Shown here one piece after another: positions 34,678-42,625 of a stretch of DNA of 64,000 nt. The translations under genes were made by a program, and so were the position numbers. Location: assembly GCA_026004875.1 (NCBI GenBank), contig BPJZ01000005.1, positions 1 to 64,000 of the forward strand. Direction: 5' to 3'. Position 1 is the first letter of the stretch; the number at the start of each line of letters is the position of its first letter. This DNA comes from Candidatus Poribacteria bacterium. GTDB taxonomy: Bacteria; Poribacteria; WGA-4E; GCA-2687025. A model generated the notes under the pieces. It ran no database searches, had not been told where the DNA came from, and was given only the letters and a program-made list of their open reading frames with translations.

Positions 34678-37116
34678 ATGAAATGCCGAACTGCCATCGT
34701 TGCTGCGCTGCTAGGGATAGCCCTCCTTGGCCGCGCTGAGGATCCCCCACTGGTCGAGCTGATCGTCTGGGGGCTGGGCGAGGGGGAGTCCCAGCTTGGC
34801 CGAATCGCGGCGATGCACGCCTTTGAAGAGCGCTGGAACTCCGATCCCGAAAAGGTAGCCCAATACGGCCGGGTGCGAATCGTCAAATCGGTGCAGGGGG
34901 GACGGATGAACCCCCAGAAGCTGATGACCGCCATCGCCGGTGGCACTCCCCCCGACGTGATCAACCAGGACCGCTTCTCCATCGGCGGATGGGCTGCGCG
35001 AGACGCCTTTTTGCCCCTGGACGACTTCCTCGCCCAGCAGGACCCCAACGACCCGTTGGCGATTCGGCCGGAGGAGTACTACGCTGCCTGCTGGCAAGAG
35101 GCCGTCTATGAGGGCAAAGTCTACGCCATTCCCAACAGCACCGACGATCGTTTGCTCTTTTATAACAAAGATCTCCTTAAGGCCGCCGGATACGTGGACG
35201 AAAACGGCGAAGCCCGACCTCCCAAGACCTGGGAGGAGCTAAAAGAGTACGCCGTCCGACTCTCCAAATGGGACGAAAACGGCAACCTGGTGCGCGTCGG
35301 ATTTATCCCCAACTACGGCAACAGCCACCTGTACTTATACGGCTGGCAAAACGGCGGCCGCTTCATGTCGGAGGACGGGCGCACCTGCACGCTGAACGAT
35401 CCGCGGATCGTTGAGGCGCTGGAGTTCATGACCGAAATTTATGACGCACTGGGTGGCCGAGCGGTGGTGGAGAGCTTCATTTCCACCTTTCAATCGGGCG
35501 TCTTGGACCCGTTTTTGAACGGCGTGGTCGTGATGAAGATCAACACCAACGGGGAGCTGAGCAACATCGCTCGCTACAAGCCGGACCTGAACTTCGGCGT
35601 GGCGCCGGCACCGCGCCCGGCCCGGTTTCGAGAGCCGTTGACCTGGTCGGGGGGCTTCTCCTGGGCAATTCCGCGCGGAGCTCGCCATCCGGAGATCGCC
35701 TGGGAGTTCATCCGCTGGATGGTCAGCGACCAGGCACAGCTGTTGGAACATCAGGTGCTCCTGCGGTACAACCGAGCCCGAGGACGACTTTACGTTCCCG
35801 GCATCTCCGCCAACCGCCGAGTGAACGAGCTAGTCTACCAACAGCTCGTCCTGGACAACCCCTTCCTGCCGGAGAACTTCAAACGGTACTACAAGCTCTG
35901 CGTCGACCTGATGCCCTACAGTAAGTTCCGACCGGTGACGCCGGTCGGACAGCTGCTCTGGGACGAGCACGTTCGGGCCTTCGAGCGGGCCACCTATCAC
36001 CAGTACACCGCCAAGGAGGCGTTGGATATCGGCACGCGCGAAGTCCAAAAGGAGCTGGATCGGCTCTACGGGGAGCGAGACTACCCACCGATGCCCTGGA
36101 CGGTTGCGGTGCCGATCCTGATGGCCGTTGTGTTGGGAATCGGCGCGATCTGGTTCGGACATGCTTACAGAAAACACCGACTCGCCTGGGGGGTGAACAA
36201 AGTCCGCGAAGGGGTGGCCGGATACCTGTTCGCGTCGCCTTGGCTGATCGGGTTTCTGATCTTCACCGCCGGGCCGATTCTGGCCAGCATCCTGTTGAGC
36301 TTTTCTGAATACGACGTGCTCCATCCGGCCCGATTCGTCGGGCTGAAGAACTACGTTGAGCTACTGGCCGAAGATCCGGTCTTTTGGAAGTCGCTAGGAA
36401 ACACGCTGTTCATGGTGTTGGGGGTGCCGCTGGGGATGGCTGTCGGGCTGGGGCTGGCGATGCTCCTGAACACCGAGGTGCGTGGTATCTCCCTGTATCG
36501 GACGATCTTCTATCTTCCGGCGATCGTTCCGGTGGTGGCCAGCTCCGTTCTGTGGGTCTGGGTCTTCAATCCGGAGAACGGCCTGCTGAACGCGACACTC
36601 CGAGCAATCCACCTGGAGGCGCTCCTGACCCAACTGGTTCAGAGGCTTGGAGCTTCCGGCCTCTACTGGCTCCAGGAGGAGACGCTGGCCAAACCGGCGC
36701 TGATCCTGATGGGCCTGTGGACCTCCGGCTCCAGCATGATCATCTGGCTCGCGGGCCTGAAGGGGATCCCCAAGCACCTGTACGAGGCGGCGGCGATCGA
36801 TGGTGCCGGCCCTGTCCGCCGGTTCTTTCACGTCACCCTGCCGATGCTCAGCCCCTATATCTTCTTCAATCTGATTATGGGGATCATTGGGACGTTTCAA
36901 ATCTTCACGCAGGCGTACATTATGACTCAAGGGGGACCGGTGGACGCGACGCTCTTTTACGTCTACTACCTGTTCAACAACGCCTTTCAGTACTTCCGGA
37001 TGGGCTACGCGTCGGCAATGGCTTGGATCCTCTTTGGGATTATTTTGGTGCTGACGCTGATCCAGTTTCGCCTGGCGCCGCGATGGGTGCACTACGAGTC
37101 CGGGGAGGCCACATGA
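34678..37116 (+). CDS. ABC transporter fusion: sugar-binding protein joined to MalF-type permease
   Basis: The 812-residue protein joins two normally separate parts. Residues 1-20 are a signal peptide. About 25-465 form a family-1 extracellular binding protein (GGTPPDVINQD, YAIPNSTDDRLLFYNKDLL, TWEELKEYAVRLSK). One membrane segment at about 480-500 leads into a MalF/UgpA-like permease (about 515-800, six membrane segments) with the ATPase-docking loop EAAAIDGAG. The reading frame is unbroken through the junction. Oligosaccharide or glycerol-phosphate uptake is the family role. No ATPase gene is nearby, so a shared one must exist elsewhere. Confidence 0.9.
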   Translation: MKCRTAIVAALLGIALLGRAEDPPLVELIVWGLGEGESQLGRIAAMHAFEERWNSDPEKVAQYGRVRIVKSVQGGRMNPQKLMTAIAGGTPPDVINQDRFSIGGWAARDAFLPLDDFLAQQDPNDPLAIRPEEYYAACWQEAVYEGKVYAIPNSTDDRLLFYNKDLLKAAGYVDENGEARPPKTWEELKEYAVRLSKWDENGNLVRVGFIPNYGNSHLYLYGWQNGGRFMSEDGRTCTLNDPRIVEALEFMTEIYDALGGRAVVESFISTFQSGVLDPFLNGVVVMKINTNGELSNIARYKPDLNFGVAPAPRPARFREPLTWSGGFSWAIPRGARHPEIAWEFIRWMVSDQAQLLEHQVLLRYNRARGRLYVPGISANRRVNELVYQQLVLDNPFLPENFKRYYKLCVDLMPYSKFRPVTPVGQLLWDEHVRAFERATYHQYTAKEALDIGTREVQKELDRLYGERDYPPMPWTVAVPILMAVVLGIGAIWFGHAYRKHRLAWGVNKVREGVAGYLFASPWLIGFLIFTAGPILASILLSFSEYDVLHPARFVGLKNYVELLAEDPVFWKSLGNTLFMVLGVPLGMAVGLGLAMLLNTEVRGISLYRTIFYLPAIVPVVASSVLWVWVFNPENGLLNATLRAIHLEALLTQLVQRLGASGLYWLQEETLAKPALILMGLWTSGSSMIIWLAGLKGIPKHLYEAAAIDGAGPVRRFFHVTLPMLSPYIFFNLIMGIIGTFQIFTQAYIMTQGGPVDATLFYVYYLFNNAFQYFRMGYASAMAWILFGIILVLTLIQFRLAPRWVHYESGEAT

Positions 37117-38858
37117 GCGACTCGATCGAATGGACGTTCACGGCGGAGAAGGAGGAGAAGGAGGCGATCGCGCCAGGACGCGGTCCGCGCGTCCGGTGGG
37201 GACGGGTGCTGCTTCATACGACGCTGATCTTGGGATCGTTTGTCTTTGCGTTGCCGTTTTTGTGGCTGGTTGGGACGAGCTTCAAATGGGACCGAGAGGT
37301 CTTCGCCGAGCCGGAGAGCTGGTTTGGGCGGCTGGTTCCTCGGCTTCCCTATCGAGTGACCCGAACGCCCTACGTAGCCACCGCCGAGACCCGTCCCTTT
37401 CGGCAGCCCCCGGCGATGGACCCGATCGCCTGGGAATATCTTAAATCCCGGCTGGAGCCGATCCTCTGGGACGCCGTTCAGCCGATTCTGGCCCAGCGGG
37501 AGGTCCCCGACGCCCTGCGAAACGAACTCCGACACCACCTGACGCGGGACCTCTGGGACCGAATCCAGGCGGAGTTCCCCGACAGCTTCTGGCGCAGGCC
37601 GTTCAATGAGATCCAAGCCGGCCTAACCCAAGCAGTGACCCAACAGAAGGTCAACAACGGTTGGGAGCTGATCTATCGAGCCATTCGCCTGGGTCCACCG
37701 ACCGCCCAGACGCTGGACCGGATCGAGTCGGCACTCGGTGCACCCCAATGGATCGCTCAGCGAGGCGGTGTACAACTGGTGCCAGCCCCCGAAGCGGAAC
37801 GCGAGGCGGTCGAGCTGTGGACCAACTATAGCGACACGCCCCGCCCGCCGTACCTTAGCTACCTGGTAACCGAGCTAACGCTCCCGTTTCCGGCGGCGCA
37901 ACTTCGAGCGCTGACGATCCCCCTCCACGCCGACGAGTCGTACCATCACTTCACCGCCACCGTCGAACTTGGAGGGAAGACCTTCTCCAGCGATCGGCCG
38001 ATCGTCCTAGACACCTATACCTGGCAGGAGGTGGTCCTTCAGGTGCGCGGAGAGCCGGGCCCTCACGAGCGGGACAACGTTCTCCTTCACGAGACCGGCG
38101 AGCCTTCCGAAGTGGTCGGCCCGGATCGGGTCCGCATCACTCTGACGCTCCACCGTGCGCCGTACCCTCTGGTCGTCTGGAGGAAGTTCATTCACAACTA
38201 CGTTGAAGCCTCTACCTTTGTGCGCTTCTGGCGCTTTGTTTGGAACACGGTGATCGTTACAGCGCTGAACATCGTTGCTCAGTTAATCTCCTGTTCGCTT
38301 GTGGCGTACGCCTTTGCCCGGCTTCGGTGGCCGGGGCGGGACCCGATCTTCATGCTCCTGCTGAGCACGATGATGCTTCCTCCTCAGGTGACGATGATCC
38401 CTGTCTTTTTGATCATGCGAAAGCTAGGACTCTACGACACGCTGCATCCGTTGTGGATCGGTTCACTGTTTGGGAGCGCCTTCTTCATCTTCCTTCTGCG
38501 CCAGTTTTTCTTGACGATCCCGCGCGACCTGGAGGAGGCCGCAATGATCGACGGCTGCGGGTTCTTTGGTATCTACTGGCGGGTGATGCTCCCGCTGGTA
38601 AAACCGGCGCTGGCTGCGATCGCGATCTTCCAGTTCATGGGCGCTTGGAACGACTTTCTTGGCCCGCTGATCTACATCGCCCGCGAAGAAAAGATGACCC
38701 TCTCTTTGGGACTGCAGCTCTTTCAGTCTATGCACAGCACCGAGTACGGCATGCTGATGGCGGCCTCAACGATGATGACCCTCCCGGTCATCGCGATCTT
38801 TTTCCTGGCGCAACGATACTTCATCCAAGGGGTGACGTTGACCGGTCTGAAGGGCTAA
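37113..38858 (+). CDS. MalG-type ABC permease with a large extracytoplasmic insertion
   Basis: The start is ATG 37113, whose ATGA overlaps the previous stop; the open frame upstream to 36384 is a shadow. The 581-residue protein is about twice the normal length of MalG/UgpE permeases. A first membrane segment (TLILGSFVFALPFLWLVGTS) is followed by about 300 extra residues with no match I know, then the usual five-segment permease core with EAAMIDGCG. The insertion should lie outside the cytoplasmic membrane and may contact the fused binding domain of its partner. The two genes form one operon. Confidence 0.9.
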   Translation: MSDSIEWTFTAEKEEKEAIAPGRGPRVRWGRVLLHTTLILGSFVFALPFLWLVGTSFKWDREVFAEPESWFGRLVPRLPYRVTRTPYVATAETRPFRQPPAMDPIAWEYLKSRLEPILWDAVQPILAQREVPDALRNELRHHLTRDLWDRIQAEFPDSFWRRPFNEIQAGLTQAVTQQKVNNGWELIYRAIRLGPPTAQTLDRIESALGAPQWIAQRGGVQLVPAPEAEREAVELWTNYSDTPRPPYLSYLVTELTLPFPAAQLRALTIPLHADESYHHFTATVELGGKTFSSDRPIVLDTYTWQEVVLQVRGEPGPHERDNVLLHETGEPSEVVGPDRVRITLTLHRAPYPLVVWRKFIHNYVEASTFVRFWRFVWNTVIVTALNIVAQLISCSLVAYAFARLRWPGRDPIFMLLLSTMMLPPQVTMIPVFLIMRKLGLYDTLHPLWIGSLFGSAFFIFLLRQFFLTIPRDLEEAAMIDGCGFFGIYWRVMLPLVKPALAAIAIFQFMGAWNDFLGPLIYIAREEKMTLSLGLQLFQSMHSTEYGMLMAASTMMTLPVIAIFFLAQRYFIQGVTLTGLKG

Positions 38859-38951
38859 GCTCATCCTTTTGTCAGGACTGGAGAGGGCAACCTCCTTTTG
38901 GCTCGGCAGAACTGGGGAGACGTCCGACCAAAATTAACGAGGAGAACGGAT

Positions 38952-39377
38952 TTGACGAAACCGCCGCGACACATTCTCTTTCTGTGCGTTGCCAACTCCG
39001 CACGGAGCCAGATGGCCGAGGGGTTGGCCCGCGCCATGGCGCCGGAGGGAGTGGAGGTCTATAGCGCCGGAAGCCGTCCCTCTCGACTGAACCCAGACGC
39101 CGTCCGCGCGATGGCGGAGATTGGAATTGACATCTCCCACCAACGCTCCAAAGGAATCGAAGCTGTGCCGGTAGAGCGGATTGATACGGTCATCACCCTC
39201 TGCGCGGAGGAGGTCTGTCCGACCTTCCCCCGGCCAGTGCAGCGACTTCACTGGCCCCTGCCCGACCCGGCAGCCGTGAAGGGCTCGCCGGAGGAGCGAC
39301 TGGAGGCCTTCCGGCGCGTTCGAGACGAGATCGCCCGACGGCTCCGGGAGCTCTTTAAAGAGGCGTCCGGGCGATGA
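38952..39377 (+). CDS. Low-molecular-weight phosphatase/arsenate reductase family protein
   Basis: The start is TTG 38952, 7 bases after AGGAG; no ATG lies before the conserved domain. The 141-residue protein has the phosphatase loop CVANSAR (Cys12 to Arg18) and the general-acid Asp in LPDPA. Later cysteines (Cys in ITLCAEEVC) resemble the redox cysteines of thioredoxin-coupled ArsC. This suggests arsenate reduction, but no arsenite pump is adjacent, so a protein-tyrosine phosphatase role remains possible. It overlaps the following dehydrogenase gene by 4 bases (ATGA). Confidence 0.8.
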   Translation: MTKPPRHILFLCVANSARSQMAEGLARAMAPEGVEVYSAGSRPSRLNPDAVRAMAEIGIDISHQRSKGIEAVPVERIDTVITLCAEEVCPTFPRPVQRLHWPLPDPAAVKGSPEERLEAFRRVRDEIARRLRELFKEASGR

Positions 39378-40093
39378 AGGCGGGAATCTTCCACCGGCAG
39401 GGCGGGCCGGAGGTCCTCTGCTACGAAGAGGTACCCGACCCGACCCCTGGGCCGGGAGAGGTGCTTCTGCGAGTATTGGCCTCGGCGGTGAATCGGTTGG
39501 ACCTGAAGGCTCGCGAAGGCCGCCCAGAGGTCTGGCCGATGCCCCACATCGGCGGCCTAGACGTGGTCGGCGAAGTGGCTGCCCTGGGAGCGGGGGTCGA
39601 AGGATGGCGCCCCGGTGAACGGGCGGTGGTGTACCCGATCCTCTCCTGTGGACGGTGTGCGCTCTGCCGACGCGGAGACAACGCCCTTTGCCCGGAGCAG
39701 CGGGTCTTCGGCTTCCAGACGCAGGGGGGCTTTGCCGAGTTGGCAGTTGCTCCAGCAAAGAACCTGATCCGGATCCCCCCAACGGCCGACCCGATTCGGC
39801 TGGCCGCCGTTCCGACCGTCTACCTGACCGCTTGGCGAATGTTGGTAGGCCGGGCCGGCCTTAAAGCCGGCGAAACGGTCCTGATCCACTCGATCGGAAG
39901 CGGCGTCGGGAGCGCCGCCCTCCAGATCGCTCGATACCTCGGCGCACAGGTCATCGGAACGGCCAGCTCCGACGCCAAGCTGATCCGCGCCCCGCGAACA
40001 GGGCGCCCATGCGGTCGTCAACTACACCCGCGAGGACGTCTTAGAAGCGGTCCGCTCCCTCACCGACGGGCGCGGCGTGGATGTGGTCGTTGA
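39374..40093 (+). CDS. Zinc-type alcohol dehydrogenase/quinone reductase, N-terminal part (frameshifted)
   Basis: This is the N-terminal catalytic domain and most of the Rossmann fold of a medium-chain dehydrogenase. The structural zinc cysteines are in [15 protein letters not shown], and the cofactor motif is [17 protein letters not shown]. After SSDAKLIRA the frame leaves the family and turns into Arg-rich nonsense that stops at 40093. One base fewer in the CCCC at 39990-39993 restores the family sequence ([11 protein letters not shown]). The intact enzyme would have 343 residues. It is translationally coupled to the ArsC-like gene. Confidence 0.85.
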   Translation: MKAGIFHRQGGPEVLCYEEVPDPTPGPGEVLLRVLASAVNRLDLKAREGRPEVWPMPHIGGLDVVGEVAALGAGVEGWRPGERAVVYPILSCGRCALCRRGDNALCPEQRVFGFQTQGGFAELAVAPAKNLIRIPPTADPIRLAAVPTVYLTAWRMLVGRAGLKAGETVLIHSIGSGVGSAALQIARYLGAQVIGTASSDAKLIRAPRTGRPCGRQLHPRGRLRSGPLPHRRARRGCGR

Positions 40094-40406
40094 GACGGTC
40101 GGCGCGAGCACTTGGGAGATCAGCTGTCGAAGCGCGGCGAAGAACGGCCGAATCGTCACCTGCGGCGTGACCGCGGGGGCAGAGGCCCTCACGCCCATTC
40201 GCCACCTCTACCAGCACCAGATCAGCATCTTGGGCGCGGTCATGGGCGGGCCGGCGGAGCTCCGTTCGATCCTGAACCTGGTGCTGCTGGGAAAGCTCCA
40301 GCCGGTGGTGGATCGAGTGCTGCCGCTGAGCGCTATCGCCGAAGCCCATCGGGCGCTGGAGTCTCGCGAGCAGTACGGAAAGATCGTCCTTCGTATCGGA
40401 GAATAA
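39993..40406 (+). CDS. Zinc-type alcohol dehydrogenase/quinone reductase, C-terminal part (frameshifted)
   Basis: This is the second part of the same dehydrogenase, read one base later: [16 protein letters not shown], then [15 protein letters not shown] and ITCGVTAG-type strands of the Rossmann fold, and the C-terminal IAEAHRALESREQYGKIVLRI. It ends 25 bases before the epimerase gene. On its own it lacks the catalytic domain and would not be active. Coordinates begin at the point where the correct frame resumes; the first internal start codon is near 40077. Confidence 0.8.
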   Translation, partial: REQGAHAVVNYTREDVLEAVRSLTDGRGVDVVVETVGASTWEISCRSAAKNGRIVTCGVTAGAEALTPIRHLYQHQISILGAVMGGPAELRSILNLVLLGKLQPVVDRVLPLSAIAEAHRALESREQYGKIVLRIGE

Positions 40407-40431
40407 AAAGGCTAACTCAGGGGTTCAAACG

Positions 40432-41244
40432 ATGGAAACGATTCTCATCACCGGGGGACTCGGACGCATTGGCCAGGTACTCTGCCGGGAGTTCCGAGGA
40501 CGCTATCGGACGCGCTCGTTCGATCTGCGACCCTCCCCGGCCGCGGACGAGAGCGTCGCGGGAAACATCACAGACGTTCCGGCTTTGGTCCGGGCCTGCC
40601 GGGGCGTTCGGGCAATCGTTCATCTGGCGGCCATTCCCGGCAACGCCGACTTTAACCTGCTCCTGGACACGAACATTCGGGGTACCTACTGCGTCTACGA
40701 GGCCGCAGTTCAGGCGGGCGTCCGCAAGGTCGTCTTCGCCAGCACCAACCACGTCTCCGGCATGTGGGAACGCTCCGGCGTATACACGACGCCGGAGATG
40801 CCGATTCGTCCCGACTCACTGTACGCCGTCAGCAAGGCCGCCGGCGAGGCGCTGGCGCGGCACTACGCCGACGCGCACGGCATCTCCTCCGTCTGCATCC
40901 GAATTGGGGCCTTCAACGCTCAGGAGAGCAAACCGCGCGGGCTTCGCGACTACTACATGCTGATCACCCATCGGGACATTGCCCAGCTGGTAGATCGAGC
41001 GATCCAATGGGAGGGGCTTTTTGCCATTGTCAACGGTATCTCCAACCACCCCAAGGCGTATCAGGACCTCGAGAGCGCCCGGGAGTGGCTAGGTTATCAA
41101 CCCCAAGACGGCGCGGAGGACTGGCTGGACCTGCTCTCCCCCGAACAACGGGAGCAGTACAACGCGCTTCAATGGCGACGCCTCTCCCGGGAAGAGATGA
41201 TCCAGGAGTGGCTTTCCGTTCAGGCGCCACCGCGTCGCCGCTAA
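40432..41244 (+). CDS. NAD-dependent epimerase/dehydratase, uronate dehydrogenase-like
   Basis: The 270-residue protein is an extended short-chain dehydrogenase. It starts ILITGGLGRIGQVL (NAD-binding), has VVHLAA-type HLAAIPGN, the Ser in FASTNHVSG, and the catalytic Tyr-Lys in SLYAVSKAAGE. The pattern TNHVSGMW and the short C-terminal domain (RIGAFNAQ, HRDIAQLVDRAI) resemble uronate dehydrogenase, which oxidises hexuronic acids to aldarolactones. It is downstream of the sugar ABC permeases, which fits a role in sugar-acid use. Substrate is inferred. Confidence 0.8.
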   Translation: METILITGGLGRIGQVLCREFRGRYRTRSFDLRPSPAADESVAGNITDVPALVRACRGVRAIVHLAAIPGNADFNLLLDTNIRGTYCVYEAAVQAGVRKVVFASTNHVSGMWERSGVYTTPEMPIRPDSLYAVSKAAGEALARHYADAHGISSVCIRIGAFNAQESKPRGLRDYYMLITHRDIAQLVDRAIQWEGLFAIVNGISNHPKAYQDLESAREWLGYQPQDGAEDWLDLLSPEQREQYNALQWRRLSREEMIQEWLSVQAPPRRR

Positions 41245-41251
41245 GGGTTAC

Positions 41252-42625
41252 TCAGAGGAAACTGGCGGCGGGCCCTCCAGCCGAAGGACCGAAGCTCGAT
41301 TGGTCACAACGAGATAGGCGCCCTCCGAGGAGGACCGGCAGGTTCACCGGAGCGTCGGTCGGCAGCCCGACACGATAGGCTACAAAGCGCCGCCGGGAGG
41401 AGTCGTAAGCGATCACCTGCTGAACGGTGGGGCCGATCCGATCGGCGAGATCGCTCAACCGACGGAGGTTCGGATCTCGACGCGTCAGCGTGATGAGGTT
41501 CACGCCGTTTCGAAGCGCGATCTCCGCTGGGCCGGGGTCACCGTCCAGGACGAGCTCCCCAGGAGCGCTCATGACGACAATGTAGCCCGCCCCCACTTGG
41601 ATAGGACCGTCCGCCCGACCGAAGGGGGGCGCCCCCCGCCGGTAGGCCCGAAAGGCCCCTGAGGTCGGCTCCTGCCAAAGAATCATCTCAGCCGCTGGAA
41701 GAAGCTCCATCAGGTCGCTCACCCGCTCCAAGCGCGGGTCGTGAATCGGAATCCCCACGAGATTGATCCCCTCCTGAAGGGGGAGGAAGAGCGCATCGGG
41801 CAACAGGATGGTCACCCGCTGAGACTCGTTGATCGTCTGGTTCCCGTAAGGATCCACCAGGACCGCGCGCACAACGGCGTCCTCGAGGGGCTCCCGACGG
41901 GTCACCCGATGCTCGCCCCGATAGGTGCCCCGCTGGGAGGGAAGCTCCGGAATCTCCTGATCCGTAATCAGACCAGGGATCGAGATGCGAACCCTGCTGT
42001 TCGGTTCCCCGGTGACCACAAAGACGATCGTATCGCCCCAACGGGCCGGACTCCCGACGATCGCCACGCTGTATAGCTCCGCAACGCCGTCCACTGTGAC
42101 CGTCTCTTCCGCCTCAATCTCCAAGGTGTTCCCTGCCGGGTTGGTGAACTGAACGGTGATCCGAGCGTTCCGGGCCAGGTCCCCCGCCCGGACGGTGTAC
42201 CGTCCACGATAGGTGCCGGCGGGCGATTCTTCCATCGGCAGATCCTCAGCGATCCCTTCGATAGTGAACCGGGCCGTTCCGTTGGCGTCCCCCTCACCAG
42301 AGATGACGATTTCATCCCCGACCGCCGCCACCGGCGGGGCCTCGACGTCCGTAATCGAGAAGTTGACCACCGTATCGATGGTGAACCGTTCTTGGGAGCG
42401 CCGAGTTCCAACGTTTCCCGCCAGGTCCACCAGTCGGGCCTCTACCGTCTGGTTTCGGAGGGAGAGGTTTGGAGGGATCACCAGCTCCCCAACCCACGTA
42501 TGGGGCTCTGCGCCGGGCTCCAAGGTCGCCTGAACCGGTCCTAGCGTCGCGGTCGCCTCAACGATCGTTTCAAGACTGTCCGGCGGCTCCGCAACCAAGA
42601 CGGCGATCGTATCCCCGGCCCGCAA
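41252..42625 (-). CDS. Giant TIG-repeat surface protein, C-terminal part (frameshifted)
   Basis: This is the continuation of the gene starting at 46535. The joint is the G6 run at 42638-42643: one base fewer gives LELTP-SADPLRAGDTIAV in a single frame. It contains further Ig-like domains and, at the end, two copies of an about 90-residue module that begins LQEGINLVGIPIHDP or LRNGVNLITLTRRDP and includes LSDL and a GYIVV strand. The last copy is itself broken: one base fewer at 41321-41323 restores G-G-AYLVVTNRASVLRLEG and moves the stop to 41248. Restored full length is 1761 residues. Confidence 0.75.
   Translation of the reverse strand: MRAGDTIAVLVAEPPDSLETIVEATATLGPVQATLEPGAEPHTWVGELVIPPNLSLRNQTVEARLVDLAGNVGTRRSQERFTIDTVVNFSITDVEAPPVAAVGDEIVISGEGDANGTARFTIEGIAEDLPMEESPAGTYRGRYTVRAGDLARNARITVQFTNPAGNTLEIEAEETVTVDGVAELYSVAIVGSPARWGDTIVFVVTGEPNSRVRISIPGLITDQEIPELPSQRGTYRGEHRVTRREPLEDAVVRAVLVDPYGNQTINESQRVTILLPDALFLPLQEGINLVGIPIHDPRLERVSDLMELLPAAEMILWQEPTSGAFRAYRRGAPPFGRADGPIQVGAGYIVVMSAPGELVLDGDPGPAEIALRNGVNLITLTRRDPNLRRLSDLADRIGPTVQQVIAYDSSRRRFVAYRVGLPTDAPVNLPVLLGGRLSRCDQSSFGPSAGGPAASFL

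Noticed and set aside
36384-37112. Upstream extension of the MalG-type permease
   Set aside because: It lies inside the fused permease gene, and ATG 37113 with the ATGA overlap is the natural start.
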